The translations under genes and the position numbers were made by a program. Below the pieces are notes generated by a model that worked only from the letters and a program-made list of their open reading frames with translations, was not told the DNA's origin and ran no database searches. A stretch of 8,017 bases of DNA from an uncultured Ruminococcus sp. (GTDB taxonomy: Bacteria > Bacillota > Clostridia > Oscillospirales > Ruminococcaceae), in NCBI GenBank assembly GCA_937898375.1, contig CALEJX010000478.1, forward strand, positions 1 to 8,017. The letters are read 5' to 3'. Of this stretch, positions 6,774-8,017 are shown in pieces (the stretch's first letter is position 1; each line of letters starts with the position of its first letter).

Positions 6774-8017
6774 GCGTTTACAGCGAAAATTCGTTGTTAT
6801 CGCCGCAGTGTGCCTGCTTATCGTGGAGCTTGCCATAATAGGCGGCATAAACGGCGTGAATATTTATCAGACCAACAAGAATGCAGACAACCTGCTGAAC
6901 ATGATAATCGACAATGACGGCAGATTTCCCGAGTTCGACCCCATGGGCATGAAGCGTGACAAGCCGCAGGATAATTCAGACAGCTCATCAGACAGTGCTT
7001 CACCGCCTGAGAGCAAAAAGCCTGACAAGCACAAAGGCTTCAACGAGGAAACTAAGTATCAGACAAGATATTTTGTCGTATACGCCGACAGCAATGGCGA
7101 GATAACCAAGGTTGACACGGGTCACGTTGCAGCGGTGACAAGCTCGCAGGCGATAGAATACGGCGAAAGCGTTCTTGACAGCGGCAAGACGTCAGGCACA
7201 TCAGGAAACTACCGCTATAAAACAGGCGACACCGACAAGGGCAAGATAATAGTTTTCATGGACTGCCGCAGTGACAGTGCCACCAAAAACCGCTTTCTTC
7301 TGGTGTCATGCGCTATAGGTGCGGCAGGATATATACTCGTTTGCCTGCTTATCATAATCTTCTCAAAGCGTGCTATCAGACCTGTTGTGGAAAGCTTTGA
7401 AAAGCAGAAGCAATTCATCACCGACGCAGGGCATGAGATAAAAACGCCGCTAGCTATAATCTCCGCAAACACGGAAGTGCTTGAAATGGTGTCAGAACCA
7501 AACGAGTGGACGGCGAGCATAAAAAATCAGATAACAAGGCTGAACGGTCTGCTGAAAGAGCTTCTGAGCCTTGCGAAAATGGAGGAGGAAAAGCCTGCTC
7601 TTACCATGGCTGATTTCAACATCTCCGACGCTGTTTATGACGCCGCTTCGCCATTTACCACACTTGCGGAAACAAAGGGCAAAAAGCTCACCATAGATGT
7701 TGCCAATGGACTTACCTATCACGGCGATGAGGGGGCTATAAGACAGCTTGTTTCCATCCTCACGGAAAATGCAGTGAAATATGCTGACGAGGGCGGCGAG
7801 ATAACAGTAAGGCTTTTCACATCTCATGGCGGCAAGGAAACTGACCTTGAAGTTTCAAACTCCTGTAAAGAACCTCCGCAAGGCGACCTTACAAAACTTT
7901 TTGACAGATTTTATCGTGACGATAGCTCACGTTCAAGGTCAAAGGGCGAGAAAAAGGGCGGATACGGCATTGGCTTATCCATTGCTCAGGCGATAGTCAG
8001 GTCGCACAAGAGCAAGA
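6766..8017 (+). CDS. Membrane sensor histidine kinase, OmpR-partner type (3' end beyond window)
   Basis: The 417 codons present encode a classical HisKA sensor kinase, cognate to the regulator it overlaps. Membrane segments lie at about 9-28 and 177-198 and enclose an extracytoplasmic region of roughly 145 residues. This region includes a low-complexity, Ser/Asp/Pro/Lys-rich stretch (63-90) and matches no sensor domain I recognise. I see no clear HAMP domain: the second membrane helix leads by about 20 residues into the dimerisation helix with phosphoacceptor H223 (FITDAGHEIKTPLAII). The ATP-binding domain has the N box around N335 (TENAVKYA), LFDRFYRDDSSRSR, and the G2 box GYGIGLS at 399-405. 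The G1 box is degenerate (VSNSC, 363-367), with N365 and C367 where Asp and Gly are usual. The window stops in the last part of the catalytic domain, so perhaps 20-30 residues are missing. The start ATG at 6766 lies inside the regulator gene and has GAGG-like purines upstream. Confidence 0.93.
   Translation, partial: MIKRLQRKFVVIAAVCLLIVELAIIGGINGVNIYQTNKNADNLLNMIIDNDGRFPEFDPMGMKRDKPQDNSDSSSDSASPPESKKPDKHKGFNEETKYQTRYFVVYADSNGEITKVDTGHVAAVTSSQAIEYGESVLDSGKTSGTSGNYRYKTGDTDKGKIIVFMDCRSDSATKNRFLLVSCAIGAAGYILVCLLIIIFSKRAIRPVVESFEKQKQFITDAGHEIKTPLAIISANTEVLEMVSEPNEWTASIKNQITRLNGLLKELLSLAKMEEEKPALTMADFNISDAVYDAASPFTTLAETKGKKLTIDVANGLTYHGDEGAIRQLVSILTENAVKYADEGGEITVRLFTSHGGKETDLEVSNSCKEPPQGDLTKLFDRFYRDDSSRSRSKGEKKGGYGIGLSIAQAIVRSHKSK

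Noticed and set aside
7492..7827. Minus-strand open frame of 111 codons opposite the second kinase
   Set aside because: It is antisense to the dimerisation and ATP-binding domains of an intact kinase and resembles no known protein.
1..8017. Mobile elements, CRISPR arrays, tRNA or rRNA genes, and novel defence or biosynthetic clusters
   Set aside because: I looked on both strands and saw no terminal repeats, transposase or integrase motifs, regularly spaced repeats or RNA gene structures; coding space is filled by core metabolism, translation and two-component genes.

Overview
The window looks like ordinary chromosomal DNA from a low-to-mid GC Firmicute, most likely a clostridial gut or rumen bacterium of the Ruminococcus type. 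This rests on strong AAGGAGG-like ribosome binding sites, sigma-A promoters with extended -10 boxes, and the general look of the NadE, TypA and two-component proteins. The genus is an inference and could be wrong.

Layout: positions 1-1896 (minus) hold a nearly complete glutamine-dependent NAD+ synthetase gene (nadE) whose last few codons lie beyond the left edge. A compact divergent promoter region (1897-2059) separates it from a two-gene operon on the plus strand: a NarL/DesK-type membrane histidine kinase (2060-3145) and its LuxR-type response regulator (3147-3770). A rho-independent hairpin (3789-3820) closes that operon and probably also the convergent typA gene (3828-5645, minus), which encodes the ribosome-associated GTPase TypA/BipA. 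typA is driven from a perfect-consensus promoter about 200 nt upstream, giving a long AT-rich leader with a strong stem-loop at its 5' end. Divergently, at 6093, a second two-component operon starts: an OmpR-type response regulator (6093-6773) overlapping by 8 nt a classical sensor kinase (6766 to beyond the right edge).

Functionally the window combines two housekeeping genes (NAD synthesis and a translation GTPase) with two unrelated signal-transduction pairs. Neither pair has a visible effector gene in the window, so their regulons cannot be named. I found no mobile element, CRISPR array, RNA gene or novel multi-gene system. The points worth a second look are mostly regulatory: repeats between nadE and the first kinase, the typA leader, and some unusual features of the two sensor kinases.
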